From UBA12202 sp049595035 (lineage in GTDB: Bacteria; Pseudomonadota; Alphaproteobacteria; Puniceispirillales; UBA1172): a DNA stretch of 64,000 nt. Positions within the stretch are counted from its first letter, which is position 1; each line of letters begins with the position of its first letter. The position numbers were made by a program, and so were the translations under genes. The stretch is from positions 1 to 64,000 of the forward strand of contig JBMYKD010000004.1 of assembly GCA_049595035.1 (NCBI GenBank). The letters run 5' to 3'. The notes beneath the pieces were generated by a model. That model made no database searches, had not been told where the DNA came from, and worked only from the letters and a program-made list of their open reading frames with translations. Below, one piece after another: positions 25,756-34,874 of this stretch.

Positions 25756-26902
25756 CTTTATCCCCTTCCTTCTTTGTAGTTGCCTTTGCTGGCTTAGCCG
25801 CTTTGGCTGGCTTGGTAATCAGACTGCTTGTAATGATTTCATCATCGCTGTCTGATTTAAGCGATTTGTTTTCATCATCCCATAAATTAGTCAGAAAATT
25901 CAGCACATTCTTGGCATATAGACTTGATGCGACTTCTGGCAGACGACCAGCAATATTGGTATATCCTACCAGAGTAACGCCATGCTTGACCGTAACGGCT
26001 CCCGCCTCACTCAATGGGCAGTTACCACCCTGTTCCACGGCCAGATCAACAATCACGGAACCTGGCTTCATGGATTTGACCATGTCTTCCGTTACCAGAA
26101 CCGGTGCAGGCCGCCCCGGAATAAGCGCCGTGGTAATAATGATATCCTGTGTCTTAATCGTATCGGCAATCAGTTGTGCCTGTTTGGCTTTATAGCTGTC
26201 ACTCATTTCCTTGGCGTAACCGCCTGATGTTTCGGCGGCCTTAAACTCTTCATCTTCGACAGCCACAAACTTCCCGCCAAGTGATTCAACCTGTTCTTTC
26301 ACCGCTGGCCGCACATCGGTCGCTGAAACCACTGCACCTAATCGTTTAGCTGTCGCAATCGCCTGCAATCCGGCAACACCCGCACCCATAACCAGTACCT
26401 TGGCCGGTGGAACTGTGCCTGCAGCCGTCATCATCATGGGAAAGGCACGGGTAAAGACAGCACTTGCTTCAAGGACTGCGCGATATCCGGCCAGATTGGC
26501 CTGACTGGACAGAACATCCATCGATTGTGCCCGGGTAATCCGCGGCACGAGTTCGAGCGCGTAACCGGTCACACCAGCATCGCTTAGCATGGCACCAGTA
26601 TCGGTATCACTATAAGGTTCCATCAAGCTGATGACCGTTGAACCAGCAGACATTTTGCCAATTTCATCTTTGCTTGGTGGCCTTACCTTAAATACCAGAT
26701 CAGCGCCCAGTGCCTTTGCCGTTGACACTATGCTAGCGCCAGCCGTTTCAAATGCACTATCAGGAATCAGCGCCGCATCACCTGCTCCTTTTTCAACTGC
26801 CACCGAAAAGCCCATCGCGATCAGTTTCTTTACGCTTTCCGGCACAGCGGCGACGCGGCTTTCGTCACTTCGTGTTTCTTTTGGTATTCCAATTATCATC
26901 AT
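25745..26902 (-). CDS. pntA: NAD(P) transhydrogenase subunit alpha, NAD-binding part (alpha1)
   Basis: This 385-residue soluble domain I shows IGIPKETRSDESRVAAVPES, QANLAGYRAV, the Rossmann motif VLVMGAGVAGLQAIATAKRL, and TALIPGRPAPVL and VIVDLAVEQGGNC. The C-terminal 50 residues are a Lys/Ala-rich linker (KPAKAAKPAKATTKK). GAGGGATAA precedes the ATG. Together with alpha2 and beta it forms the H+-transhydrogenase. Confidence 0.96.
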   Translation of the reverse strand: MMIIGIPKETRSDESRVAAVPESVKKLIAMGFSVAVEKGAGDAALIPDSAFETAGASIVSTAKALGADLVFKVRPPSKDEIGKMSAGSTVISLMEPYSDTDTGAMLSDAGVTGYALELVPRITRAQSMDVLSSQANLAGYRAVLEASAVFTRAFPMMMTAAGTVPPAKVLVMGAGVAGLQAIATAKRLGAVVSATDVRPAVKEQVESLGGKFVAVEDEEFKAAETSGGYAKEMSDSYKAKQAQLIADTIKTQDIIITTALIPGRPAPVLVTEDMVKSMKPGSVIVDLAVEQGGNCPLSEAGAVTVKHGVTLVGYTNIAGRLPEVASSLYAKNVLNFLTNLWDDENKSLKSDSDDEIITSSLITKPAKAAKPAKATTKKEGDKDGE

Positions 26903-28291
26903 TTATCCCTCAAATTCAGCGTCTTCCGCATTCTCATGTTGCCAGAGATGATCTGGCAGACCAGCAAGTTGAGCAGCCTCTTTCTGGCGGCTCCTCAATG
27001 TTTCAACATCAAAATCATCTATCAATCCTTCAAACAAGCGATGCCAGTTAACTTCGGCCTTCAAATGCATAAACACAGACCCAAGTCCAAGTGCTGCCCT
27101 ATCCATGAGAACAAACTCACGCGGTGGCTTCACCCCGCCAATACGTTTTAATTCAGCATGAACCTGCATAGCAAGTTCGCGCCCATAAGCACCACCCCGC
27201 ATATCCTGTATTGGCCTTGCCCGATCTTCTAATAGAGGAGTGTAAATGAAACGTGCCCATATGTTCAAGACATTTACCGTTTCCCGATCCAATCCTCTAA
27301 ATCCCCAATATTCATAAGCAGCAACGGCCTGTTCTTCGTTATCATCTCTCAAAGCCTGATATAGTTCAATAACGCCGCGCACAAAATCTGGCCTAAACAG
27401 ACGGATACAGCCGTAATCCAGTAAATTTACCCCGCCATCCTTGGTGATGGTATAATTGCCCGGATGCGGATCACCATGAATAACGCCGTAATAATAAAAA
27501 GGAACATACCATGTGCGAAACATGTTTTCTGCTACCTTATTACGCATGGCCTGATCTTCATTTTCCTCAATAAATGCTTTCAGTTTAGAGCCATTCAACC
27601 ATGTCATGGTGAGCAGACGCTGGGTGGACAGTGCATCAACGGTTTCTGGTACATTTGCGCCTTCGACCTGATCAAGCATGGCACGGTAAAGCCGCATATT
27701 TGCCGCTTCCCGACGATAATCCAGTTCTTCTTCCAGCCGTTCAGCAAGTTCAGTATGAATATCAGATGTTGATATCGCTTTATCATATCGTTCATAAAGC
27801 GAAAAAATCAGTTTCAATTGACGCAAATCTGCCTGTACCGCCGATGCCATATCAGGATATTGAAGTTTACACGCCAGATTAGCCCCGTCCGGGCCAGTTG
27901 CCCGATGAACCTGTCCCAGAGAAGCGGCAGCGGCGGCGGCTTTTTCAAATTCGGTAAATTGCGCTTGCCAGTCTGCCCCCAATTCAGATGCCATGCGTCG
28001 CTTGACAAAAAGCCATCCCATAGATGGTGCATCCGTTTGCAGATTAGCCAATTCTTCCGCATATTCACGCGGTAACGCTTCCGGTATTGTTGCCAGAATC
28101 TGCGCCACTTTCATCAATGGACCCTTAAGCCCGCCCAGCGCATCACGCAATTTTGCGGCATGTTCTTCGCGGTTGATTTTAATGCCCAGATAGCGTTCAC
28201 CAGCCATTTTAATCGCCAGATTACCCATGGTACCAGTAACACGGGCATAACGGCGAAAACGGCCACCTATTCCAGATGTTTCATCAGCCAT
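26903..28291 (-). CDS. ABC1/AarF/UbiB-family atypical kinase
   Basis: The protein is 462 residues from ATG 28291, chosen because GTAGGAAA lies just upstream and the PepF stop ends before it; the frame extends 19 codons further. Family features are the KxGQ-like segment LKGPLMKVAQILATIPEALP, the A-rich loop AAAAASLGQVHRA, CKLQYPD (catalytic Lys) and the HGDPHPGNYTI metal site with LLDYGCIR. These proteins support ubiquinone synthesis or membrane lipid handling. It lies next to the pnt genes. Confidence 0.9.
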   Translation of the reverse strand: MADETSGIGGRFRRYARVTGTMGNLAIKMAGERYLGIKINREEHAAKLRDALGGLKGPLMKVAQILATIPEALPREYAEELANLQTDAPSMGWLFVKRRMASELGADWQAQFTEFEKAAAAAASLGQVHRATGPDGANLACKLQYPDMASAVQADLRQLKLIFSLYERYDKAISTSDIHTELAERLEEELDYRREAANMRLYRAMLDQVEGANVPETVDALSTQRLLTMTWLNGSKLKAFIEENEDQAMRNKVAENMFRTWYVPFYYYGVIHGDPHPGNYTITKDGGVNLLDYGCIRLFRPDFVRGVIELYQALRDDNEEQAVAAYEYWGFRGLDRETVNVLNIWARFIYTPLLEDRARPIQDMRGGAYGRELAMQVHAELKRIGGVKPPREFVLMDRAALGLGSVFMHLKAEVNWHRLFEGLIDDFDVETLRSRQKEAAQLAGLPDHLWQHENAEDAEFEG

Positions 28292-28295
28292 TTTC

Positions 28296-30101
28296 CTACC
28301 ACTTCCCATTCGCTGTTTCACCAGATAGCTCATTTTCCAGCTGATCAATCATACCTGAAATCATGCCCAGTCCGGATGACCAGAACTCCGGCTGTCTGGC
28401 ATCAAGGCCAAATGGTGCCAGCGCTTCGTCATGCCGTTTTGTTCCGCCTGCGCGTAATAAATCCTGATAAGCGGCAACAAATGCGGCACGGTCAGCATCC
28501 GTCTTGGCCTGTTGATATTTTTGCCATAATGCACCGACCAGCCCATCCCCGAAAGCATAGGCATAAACATAAAAAGGCACATGAATAAAATGCGGGATAA
28601 ACCCCCATAGTGGGCGATAGCTGTCATCAATACGAATGGACGGGCCTAAGGCTTCCCTTTGTGTGTCCATCCATATATCACTAATTTGATCCAGCGTTAA
28701 TTCTGCCATTTGCCTTTGATCATGGACTCTGGTTTCAAAATTGTGAAACCCGATTTGCCGCACGACTGTGTTCAGCATATCTTCGATTTTACCGGCCAGC
28801 AACGCTCGCCGCTGAATGCTATCCGTGGTCTGTTCCATCAACCGGTTAAATACCAGCATCTCACCAAATACAGATGCCGTTTCGGCAAGTGTCAGAGGTG
28901 TGCCAGCCATAAGATGCCCCTGATCAGCGGCCAGCAATTGGTGAATTCCATGGCCAAGTTCATGCGCAAGGGTCATGATATCCCGTACCTTGCCATGAAA
29001 ATTCATCAGAATATAAGGATGCACCGATGGTACTGTCGGATGCGAAAACGCACCAGATGCTTTGCCTGAACGGGTCGGGGCATCAATCCAGTTCCGGTCA
29101 AAAAACCATTCTGCCATCTGGGCGAACATGGGATCAAACTGGCCGAACGCGTCCAGAATCATGCGACGGGCTTCATCCCATGTAAAGATACGGTCATCAT
29201 CCCCCGGAACCGGTGCATTGCGATCCCACCAGTCCAGTTGATCTTTACCCATCCATCTGGCTTTGATGGCATAATAACGATGGCTAAGGTCTGGCATAGC
29301 CGTCGTAACGCTCTGTGCCAGCTGGTCGACCACCATGTCTTCGACATCATTAGCCAGATTACGGGAAGATACCGGACGGGCAAAATGCCGCCACTTATCA
29401 TCAACCTGTTTGTCTTTGGCAATGGTATTGATAATCAATCCCATGGTGCGGCTATTCGCTGCCAGAACGTCTGATCTGGCCATACCAGCCTTGCGGCGGA
29501 TATCCGGGTCAGGGTCACTCATCATATCCATAATGTCAGCTTCCGTTACCTGCCGATCATCAATAGGAAACGTCAATCCGGCGGCCATTTCATCAAAGAG
29601 TCTAATCCATGCGCCCCGCCCTGAAGACTGGCGATCAATAAGCATGGTTTCCAGTTCAAGCGAAAGCTGATGATCCCGAAATGCCCGCACCAGCCGAAGC
29701 CATGGCGCCCATCTATGCATTTCCGGATCAGCTGTGATCCGTTCGATAACAGCATCATCCATCTGCGCCAGTTCATGTTCAATGAAAACCAGCTTGGCGT
29801 GGATAGCATGTTCTGCTTCTCTTGTATCCTGCGCCAGTTTGCTTGTTTCAGGTTTGGATAGATCAGCGGCAAAAGACAGGTCTGCAAAGCTGGTCAATCT
29901 TGATGTTAGCTCAGATAGTCGTTGATAGGAAATCAGAATGGCATTAACCGTCTTACCATCATATGATGCTAATCTGCCCTGATGCTTTTCCGCCAGCGCC
30001 GTAGCATCATCAAGCGCGGTAGCCATCTGATCTAATAACGGCTTATCGCTATCAGGATCAAACAGGTCATCAAGTGACCATTCTGGTAATATTGCATTCA
30101 T
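28296..30101 (-). CDS. pepF: M3-family oligoendopeptidase (PepF-like)
   Basis: This 601-residue cytoplasmic zinc metallopeptidase cuts short peptides. The zinc motif is LAHELGHGIHQLLAADQ (HExxH), with the third ligand in TLAETASVFGEMLVF. N-terminal helices include the characteristic WSLDDLF and a VTARL-like region. Length is typical. Four bases separate it from the ABC1-kinase gene, indicating one transcript. Confidence 0.95.
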   Translation of the reverse strand: MNAILPEWSLDDLFDPDSDKPLLDQMATALDDATALAEKHQGRLASYDGKTVNAILISYQRLSELTSRLTSFADLSFAADLSKPETSKLAQDTREAEHAIHAKLVFIEHELAQMDDAVIERITADPEMHRWAPWLRLVRAFRDHQLSLELETMLIDRQSSGRGAWIRLFDEMAAGLTFPIDDRQVTEADIMDMMSDPDPDIRRKAGMARSDVLAANSRTMGLIINTIAKDKQVDDKWRHFARPVSSRNLANDVEDMVVDQLAQSVTTAMPDLSHRYYAIKARWMGKDQLDWWDRNAPVPGDDDRIFTWDEARRMILDAFGQFDPMFAQMAEWFFDRNWIDAPTRSGKASGAFSHPTVPSVHPYILMNFHGKVRDIMTLAHELGHGIHQLLAADQGHLMAGTPLTLAETASVFGEMLVFNRLMEQTTDSIQRRALLAGKIEDMLNTVVRQIGFHNFETRVHDQRQMAELTLDQISDIWMDTQREALGPSIRIDDSYRPLWGFIPHFIHVPFYVYAYAFGDGLVGALWQKYQQAKTDADRAAFVAAYQDLLRAGGTKRHDEALAPFGLDARQPEFWSSGLGMISGMIDQLENELSGETANGKW

Positions 30102-30236
30102 GGTGTCATCCTCAACACTCTATATATATGGCCTATACGAAACAGCAAGATCAAGTTACCTGCAAATAATTCTTGCAAAATGAAAGATAAAAGAAAACAG
30201 TGAGATATAAGAAATAATTTTCAAAAAGGACTGGCA

Positions 30237-31190
30237 ATGAAAATCGGTTTTATTGGTCTTGGCAATGTTGGTGGCAAACTAGCAGGAAGCCTTATTCGTA
30301 ATGGGTATGATGTCACTGTTCGTGATCTTGATAAAACAGTGGCAGACCCTTTTCTTCATTTAGGGGCTGGATGGGCTGATAGTCCCAGAGATATGGCAGA
30401 ACATTGTGATATGATTATTACATGTCTTCCGTCACCGGCCGCTTGTGCCGCTGTCATGGAAGGCCCTGACGGTATTCTGGATGGCTTGAGCGAAGGAAAA
30501 ATCTGGGCTGAAATGAGTACCACGGACGAAACCGAAGTGAAGCGGCTAGGAGCATTAGTCGAAGCAAAAGGCGCATCGGCCGTGGACTGTCCTGTATCAG
30601 GTGGCTGTCACCGGGCAGCCACAGGCAATATTTCCATTTTTGCCGGTTGCCGGCGTGATGTGTTTGATCGCATTAGTCCAGTTCTCACCACATTAGGACG
30701 GCGCGTTCTGCATACAGGCGAATTAGGCAGTGCATCTATCCTGAAAGTAGCAACAAATTATCTGGCTACCGCTAATCTGCTTACGGTTTGCGAGGCACTG
30801 GCCACAATGAAAAAAGCCGGCATGGATCTCAACACAACTTATGAAGCTTTCCGGATTTCATCAGGCACATCATTTGTTCATGAAACCGAAGGGCAGGTTA
30901 TTCTTAATGGTAGCCGTGACATCAATTTTACCATGGATCTGGTGCTTAAGGATATTAGCCTGTTTCAGGATATTGCCGAACGAAGCGGTATGTCACTTGA
31001 AATATCGCCCCTGATGATTTCCATTTTTAAGGATGGGATAACGCGTTACGGGTCAAGAGAGTTTTCACCCAACATTATCAAACGGCTGGAAGATGACAAT
31101 GATGTCAGCGTTGTAACCACTGGTTTTCCGGCAGAGATTGTTGATGATGAACCCGAAGAAGCCGGATATGAAGTCGTCCCAATGCGCTAA
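30237..31190 (+). CDS. NAD(P)-dependent beta-hydroxyacid dehydrogenase family protein
   Basis: This 317-residue protein shows the nucleotide-binding KIGFIGLGNVGGKLAGSL, the substrate-binding DCPVSGGCHRAATGNISIFA and the catalytic-Lys motif SILKVATNYLATANLL. The family includes 3-hydroxyisobutyrate and tartronate-semialdehyde reductases. The C-terminal tail after residue 285 (acidic, NDVSVVTTGFPAEIVDDEPE) is longer than usual. It heads a three-gene set with a cupin and an RraA-like aldolase, so a hydroxy-acid breakdown route is likelier than plain valine catabolism. Confidence 0.85.
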   Translation: MKIGFIGLGNVGGKLAGSLIRNGYDVTVRDLDKTVADPFLHLGAGWADSPRDMAEHCDMIITCLPSPAACAAVMEGPDGILDGLSEGKIWAEMSTTDETEVKRLGALVEAKGASAVDCPVSGGCHRAATGNISIFAGCRRDVFDRISPVLTTLGRRVLHTGELGSASILKVATNYLATANLLTVCEALATMKKAGMDLNTTYEAFRISSGTSFVHETEGQVILNGSRDINFTMDLVLKDISLFQDIAERSGMSLEISPLMISIFKDGITRYGSREFSPNIIKRLEDDNDVSVVTTGFPAEIVDDEPEEAGYEVVPMR

Positions 31191-31217
31191 ATAATAGGAT
31201 AAAATGGAGTTTCCCAG

Positions 31218-31592
31218 ATGACACAGCGTGATCATTTCTTTTCTCTTGATAATATGGATCAGGGGATTTTCCGTCAGTTAACCGATGGCATCAGCACACG
31301 GGTTTTCCCCGGTGATCAGGCCATGATTTCAGTGGTCAGGGTAGCACCACATGCCAAAGGAACAAGCCATCATCACCCCGAAGAACAATGGGGAATTATG
31401 CTGGAAGGGTCAGCCATACGCATACAGGGCGGCGAAGAAATACCCGTCAAGAAAGGTGATTTCTGGCGTACCCCCGGCGGGGTCGAACATACGGTTATTG
31501 GCGGTGCTGATGGTGCTGTTATCCTTGATGTATTCAGCCCCCCACGTGAGGAATATAGAAAACCCGGCTCCGGTTTTGGTACAGCTGAATAA
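31218..31592 (+). CDS. Cupin-domain protein
   Basis: This 124-residue single cupin shows motif 1 KGTSHHHPEEQWGIMLEGSA (metal-binding His and Glu) and motif 2 KKGDFWRTPGGVEHTV. The intact ligand set suggests a metal-dependent isomerase or binding protein. It is 27 bases after the dehydrogenase and 50 bases before the aldolase gene, within one operon. Confidence 0.85.
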   Translation: MTQRDHFFSLDNMDQGIFRQLTDGISTRVFPGDQAMISVVRVAPHAKGTSHHHPEEQWGIMLEGSAIRIQGGEEIPVKKGDFWRTPGGVEHTVIGGADGAVILDVFSPPREEYRKPGSGFGTAE

Positions 31593-31642
31593 TACAGATA
31601 TAAATTGTTGCTGAATGTCAGAAGAAAGGAGCAGACGTTATC

Positions 31643-32302
31643 ATGGCCATCCAACGTGCAACTGCCAATTTTGAAAGATTAAGTGCCCATGCATTAGCAG
31701 CATGGAAACATATCCCTGCTGCTATTGCCGGTGACGCAATGAACAGACAGAATCTGATGCATCATCGCATCACCCCCATGACAGCAGGGTATCAGATGGT
31801 CGGGCAGGCCAGAACAGTATCTGCTATTGCTGGTGATAATAGTGCCATCCATGCCGCCCTAGGATTCCTTGAACCCGGACAGATATTGGTCATTGATGGT
31901 GGTGGTTATACAGATCGCGCGTTATGGGGTGGTATTCTGGCCAGCTATGCCCGACGGATGCAATGTGGCGGCGTTGTTCTAGATGGTGCTGTCCGTGACG
32001 TTGCCGAATTAAAGGCAGAATCCATGCCTGTCTATTGTTGCGGCCATAATCCGGCCGGACCTTCAAAAGGCTGGGGCGGCATGATTGATATCAATATTTC
32101 TTGCGGCGGTGTCGCGGTAAAACCCGGCGACCTGATCGTCGGTGATGATGATGGCATCGCTGTTGTTCCGCTGGAACGGGTTGAGGTCGTTCGCAAGAAT
32201 GCCGAAGAACGGCTGATATTTGAGGCTGATGTCCTTAAACGGATTGCGGCAGGCGAAGATACTGCTTCCATCTTTGCGCCAGTTGACATTGAAGAAATAT
32301 AA
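31643..32302 (+). CDS. RraA-like / 4-carboxy-4-hydroxy-2-oxoadipate (HMG) aldolase family protein
   Basis: This 219-residue protein shows the RraA/HMG-aldolase core GQILVIDGGGYTDRALWGGI, the catalytic Arg-Asp in GGVVLDGAVRDVAELK, and GGVAVKPGDLIVGDDDGIAV. Members split 4-hydroxy-4-methyl-2-oxoglutarate-type acids to pyruvate or decarboxylate oxaloacetate. Clustering with a dehydrogenase and cupin supports catabolism over RNase E regulation. The ribosome site AGAAAGGAG precedes the start. Confidence 0.87.
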   Translation: MAIQRATANFERLSAHALAAWKHIPAAIAGDAMNRQNLMHHRITPMTAGYQMVGQARTVSAIAGDNSAIHAALGFLEPGQILVIDGGGYTDRALWGGILASYARRMQCGGVVLDGAVRDVAELKAESMPVYCCGHNPAGPSKGWGGMIDINISCGGVAVKPGDLIVGDDDGIAVVPLERVEVVRKNAEERLIFEADVLKRIAAGEDTASIFAPVDIEEI

Positions 32303-32347
32303 TGTGGTCATTGCCATTAGCTGAACCCTTGATTACGATAGCAATAC

Positions 32348-32424
32348 GGTCCCGTAGCTCAGCAGGATAGAGCGTCGGATTCCTAATCCGAAGGCCACAG
32401 GTTCGAATCCTGTCGGGATCGCCA
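32348..32424 (+). tRNA. tRNA-Arg (CCT)
   Basis: The gene begins GGTCCCGTAGCTCAGC. The anticodon stem TCGGA/TCCGA encloses TTCCTAA with anticodon CCT. The T arm is CAGGTTCGAATCCTG and the acceptor CGGGATC is followed by GCCA. It is 77 bases, with CCA encoded. The chimeric RTX gene ends 18 bases beyond. Confidence 0.96.
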
Positions 32425-32442
32425 TTAGTTTTTCATGAGCCA

Positions 32443-33432
32443 TCAGACCAGTTCCGGCACAATGATATAATCGATAGCATTTTCCCCACCCAGAATATCA
32501 TCCAGATAATCAAGGTCTGTCAGCACAAGATTTTTATCAAGAATATCTGTCAGAACAACAGGTCTGTTATTGTCATCTTTAAATATGTCCGATATGCCAG
32601 CCTCATTCACCGGTTCGGCAAATTGGATTTGCACCAACGGCAACGATACCCGGCCATCATGATAATGGGGGGACCCGGCAAAATGAAAATACAAGCCTTC
32701 CATTTGAACATTTCCATCATCATCCATGCCTATTTTCAGCTGAACCAGAAACTCATCATCATCAAGCGTATCTGTCCCCTTGATCACATAATCCAGAAAG
32801 CCCTGATAATTGCTGATCGCACGTGTTGCCGTGTGGCTTTCTAATGCAAAGATAAACTTATCCGGTATCTGCCGGCCTGACCCGCGCGAAAACCCGATAA
32901 TATGATCAGCCCCATCCCATGCCAGCCTGTGCCCGATATGATAGATAATGTTGTTGTAGTCATATGGTGAGCTATCCAGATAAATCGTATCATCGCCTTT
33001 ACCAGCAATAATGATATCCGGATAAATGGTATCCCTAATGATATTATTCCCATCACTGCCAGTGATATATTTCCCCAAAAGAGATGCGCTTAAATCCATA
33101 TTACTGTCACCTGCATCCAGATTGATACGTTCTAGGATAGTTACGGCCAGATTATGATAACTTTCCTGCGGGGCTATCGGGGTGGCATCTGCCCCGCTGA
33201 TATAGGCCAGTCTGACCGAAACCAAGTCACCCAAAGTAATCATACGCGGGACATGTTTTAATTTACCAGCTTCATGCCAAGCGTGGATAGCCGGATCAAT
33301 CTGATCGGCAAAAACGCTAATATGGGCATCTGTTTTCAGTAACAGCCGGATTTTGGCGACAGCATCCGGATCACCACCAACAACGACGATATTCGCATCA
33401 GAACAACGGATATTGACAGGAAAATATTGCAT
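32443..33432 (-). CDS. Chimera: siroheme-synthase N-terminal half joined to an RTX-like calcium-binding protein
   Basis: The protein has 329 residues. Residues 1-84 match the NAD-binding half of CysG/Met8 precorrin-2 dehydrogenase: MQYFPVNIRCSDANIVVVGG, then AVAKIRLLLKTDAHISVFAD. From about residue 105 it turns into an RTX-type sequence with YITGSDGNNIIRDTIYPDII and IAGKGDDTIYLDSS, followed by the serralysin-like strand pattern GADHIIGFSRGS and DKFIFAL. The dehydrogenase half lacks the catalytic Asp region and the dimerisation domain. The glycine motif is GGDPDAV rather than GGGxVA. The frame is uninterrupted. It could be an accidental fusion or a moonlighting leader; function unknown. Confidence 0.7.
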   Translation of the reverse strand: MQYFPVNIRCSDANIVVVGGDPDAVAKIRLLLKTDAHISVFADQIDPAIHAWHEAGKLKHVPRMITLGDLVSVRLAYISGADATPIAPQESYHNLAVTILERINLDAGDSNMDLSASLLGKYITGSDGNNIIRDTIYPDIIIAGKGDDTIYLDSSPYDYNNIIYHIGHRLAWDGADHIIGFSRGSGRQIPDKFIFALESHTATRAISNYQGFLDYVIKGTDTLDDDEFLVQLKIGMDDDGNVQMEGLYFHFAGSPHYHDGRVSLPLVQIQFAEPVNEAGISDIFKDDNNRPVVLTDILDKNLVLTDLDYLDDILGGENAIDYIIVPELV

Positions 33433-33633
33433 CTTTGTTTGTTTCCATCATAGATCGGGCACAGATCAGGGCTTTGATCTTTTGTTGCATGGAAACAGAT
33501 TTAGAAATTATTTTTTATATTACAAACAGAATTCGAAAAATAAAATGATATATTTCATTAATTTTCAAATTTATAGAATTATATTCTAATACGTGCTGGC
33601 ACCCTAAATTCAAATTCCTTTAAAAACCCGCCC

Positions 33634-34671
33634 TTATGCCAGACCATAATATTCCACCCCATATTCATCCTTATCACATGTCAGAGCGTTCTGTTTTACC
33701 AGATGGTACAGATGGGCATGTGCCTCACCACTGGCGAAATAGCGTTCATGTTCATTTAGTTCCATGGGAAACAGCGCATCCATGGCGTCCTTAACCGTAA
33801 GCGGTGCTTCATCTGCCTGATCCAGCAATTGCGCTAGCCGCCCCTGATGATGGCGAATCAATCCGGCGGCGCGTGTTGATATCGCGTGAAAGGCCCAATC
33901 ATGACCGGGCAAAACCAGCCAGTCATCACCCCATGTCAGAATATCTGCCAGATAGGCAAAATAATGACCAAGCATATCATCGACAGCACCAGCAAGGGGC
34001 GTTGCTATATTCGGGGTAATACGTGGTAATAGAAAATCGCCACTCAGGAAAATTCGCCTATCCGGATCATATAATCCTATATGCTGTTCGGAATGACCGC
34101 GATCACATCGGATATGCCACTGTCCGGATAGACCAGCCAGTTTTTGACCCGCTTCGATATATCGGGCATCCGGCGTTCTGGTGATTTTATCGCTATAATG
34201 GTTACCGCGATCAGTCAGCTGATCAAGAATATCCTGATCAAAGCCAAAGGCATGGTAACGTGTGATCATCATATCAGCAAAACCCGCATCATCCATGGTG
34301 GTTAATGCCATAGATTTTTCATGCTCCAGCTGGCTCATCAATATCTCCGCCCCTGTTATTTGTGACAATTGATGGGCATAGCCAATATGATCAGGGTGAT
34401 AATGTGTAACCACAATCCGGCGAATGGGGTACTCGGTAAATGGCGGGGCTGCCAATAAGGCCTGCCATAGCCGGGCAATATGATCAGAATTTATACCTGC
34501 ATCAATAATCGTCAGCCCATCATCGGCTAGTAGAACGTATAAATTGACATGATTGAGCCGGAAGGGAAGCGGCATCCTGATCCACCAGATATCGTCGGCA
34601 ATGGCAACAATCTGACCATCTTGAGGAGTGTTAATATCAGCTTTTGGTGGTGGGGTGATGATGGCAGACAT
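33634..34671 (-). CDS. Metallo-beta-lactamase-fold hydrolase
   Basis: The protein is about 345 residues from ATG 34671; a TTG lies 6 bases further. It has the metal motif VVTHYHPDHIGYAHQLS (HxHxDH), the next ligand His in CDRGHSEQHIGLYDPD, Asp in IFLSGDFLLP and a final His in LVLPGHDWAFHA. A helical C-terminal domain carries FPMELNEHERYFASGEAHAH, as in lactamase-like / glyoxalase-II-related hydrolases of LACTB2 type. It is a likely thioesterase or small-ester hydrolase; substrate unknown. Confidence 0.87.
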   Translation of the reverse strand: MSAIITPPPKADINTPQDGQIVAIADDIWWIRMPLPFRLNHVNLYVLLADDGLTIIDAGINSDHIARLWQALLAAPPFTEYPIRRIVVTHYHPDHIGYAHQLSQITGAEILMSQLEHEKSMALTTMDDAGFADMMITRYHAFGFDQDILDQLTDRGNHYSDKITRTPDARYIEAGQKLAGLSGQWHIRCDRGHSEQHIGLYDPDRRIFLSGDFLLPRITPNIATPLAGAVDDMLGHYFAYLADILTWGDDWLVLPGHDWAFHAISTRAAGLIRHHQGRLAQLLDQADEAPLTVKDAMDALFPMELNEHERYFASGEAHAHLYHLVKQNALTCDKDEYGVEYYGLA

Positions 34672-34874
34672 AATCAATCACTATCATTTTGAGAAAAGCC
34701 ATTTTCTAATGACTTGTTCAGAAGGTTCTAAGAGTGCTAGAATAGCAACAAATATCAACAATCCTCAACGTGTTATTCAAAAAGAGGTCAATACGCCTGA
34801 TCATCTAACCAGACCGGCATATATTATCACCAGAATATTCCCAGAATAATCTTAAATGAATCAAGGAGCATAAA

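Noticed and set aside
33433..33633. 15-base palindrome TAGAATTATATTCTA (33574-33588) in an AT-rich gap
   Set aside because: Perfect but of low complexity; could be chance in such AT-rich sequence, and no regulator is associated.
34628..34849. Plus-strand 73-codon open frame before the thiolase gene
   Set aside because: It starts inside the MBL gene on the other strand, has no ribosome site and no family pattern; the thiolase has its own AAGGAG.
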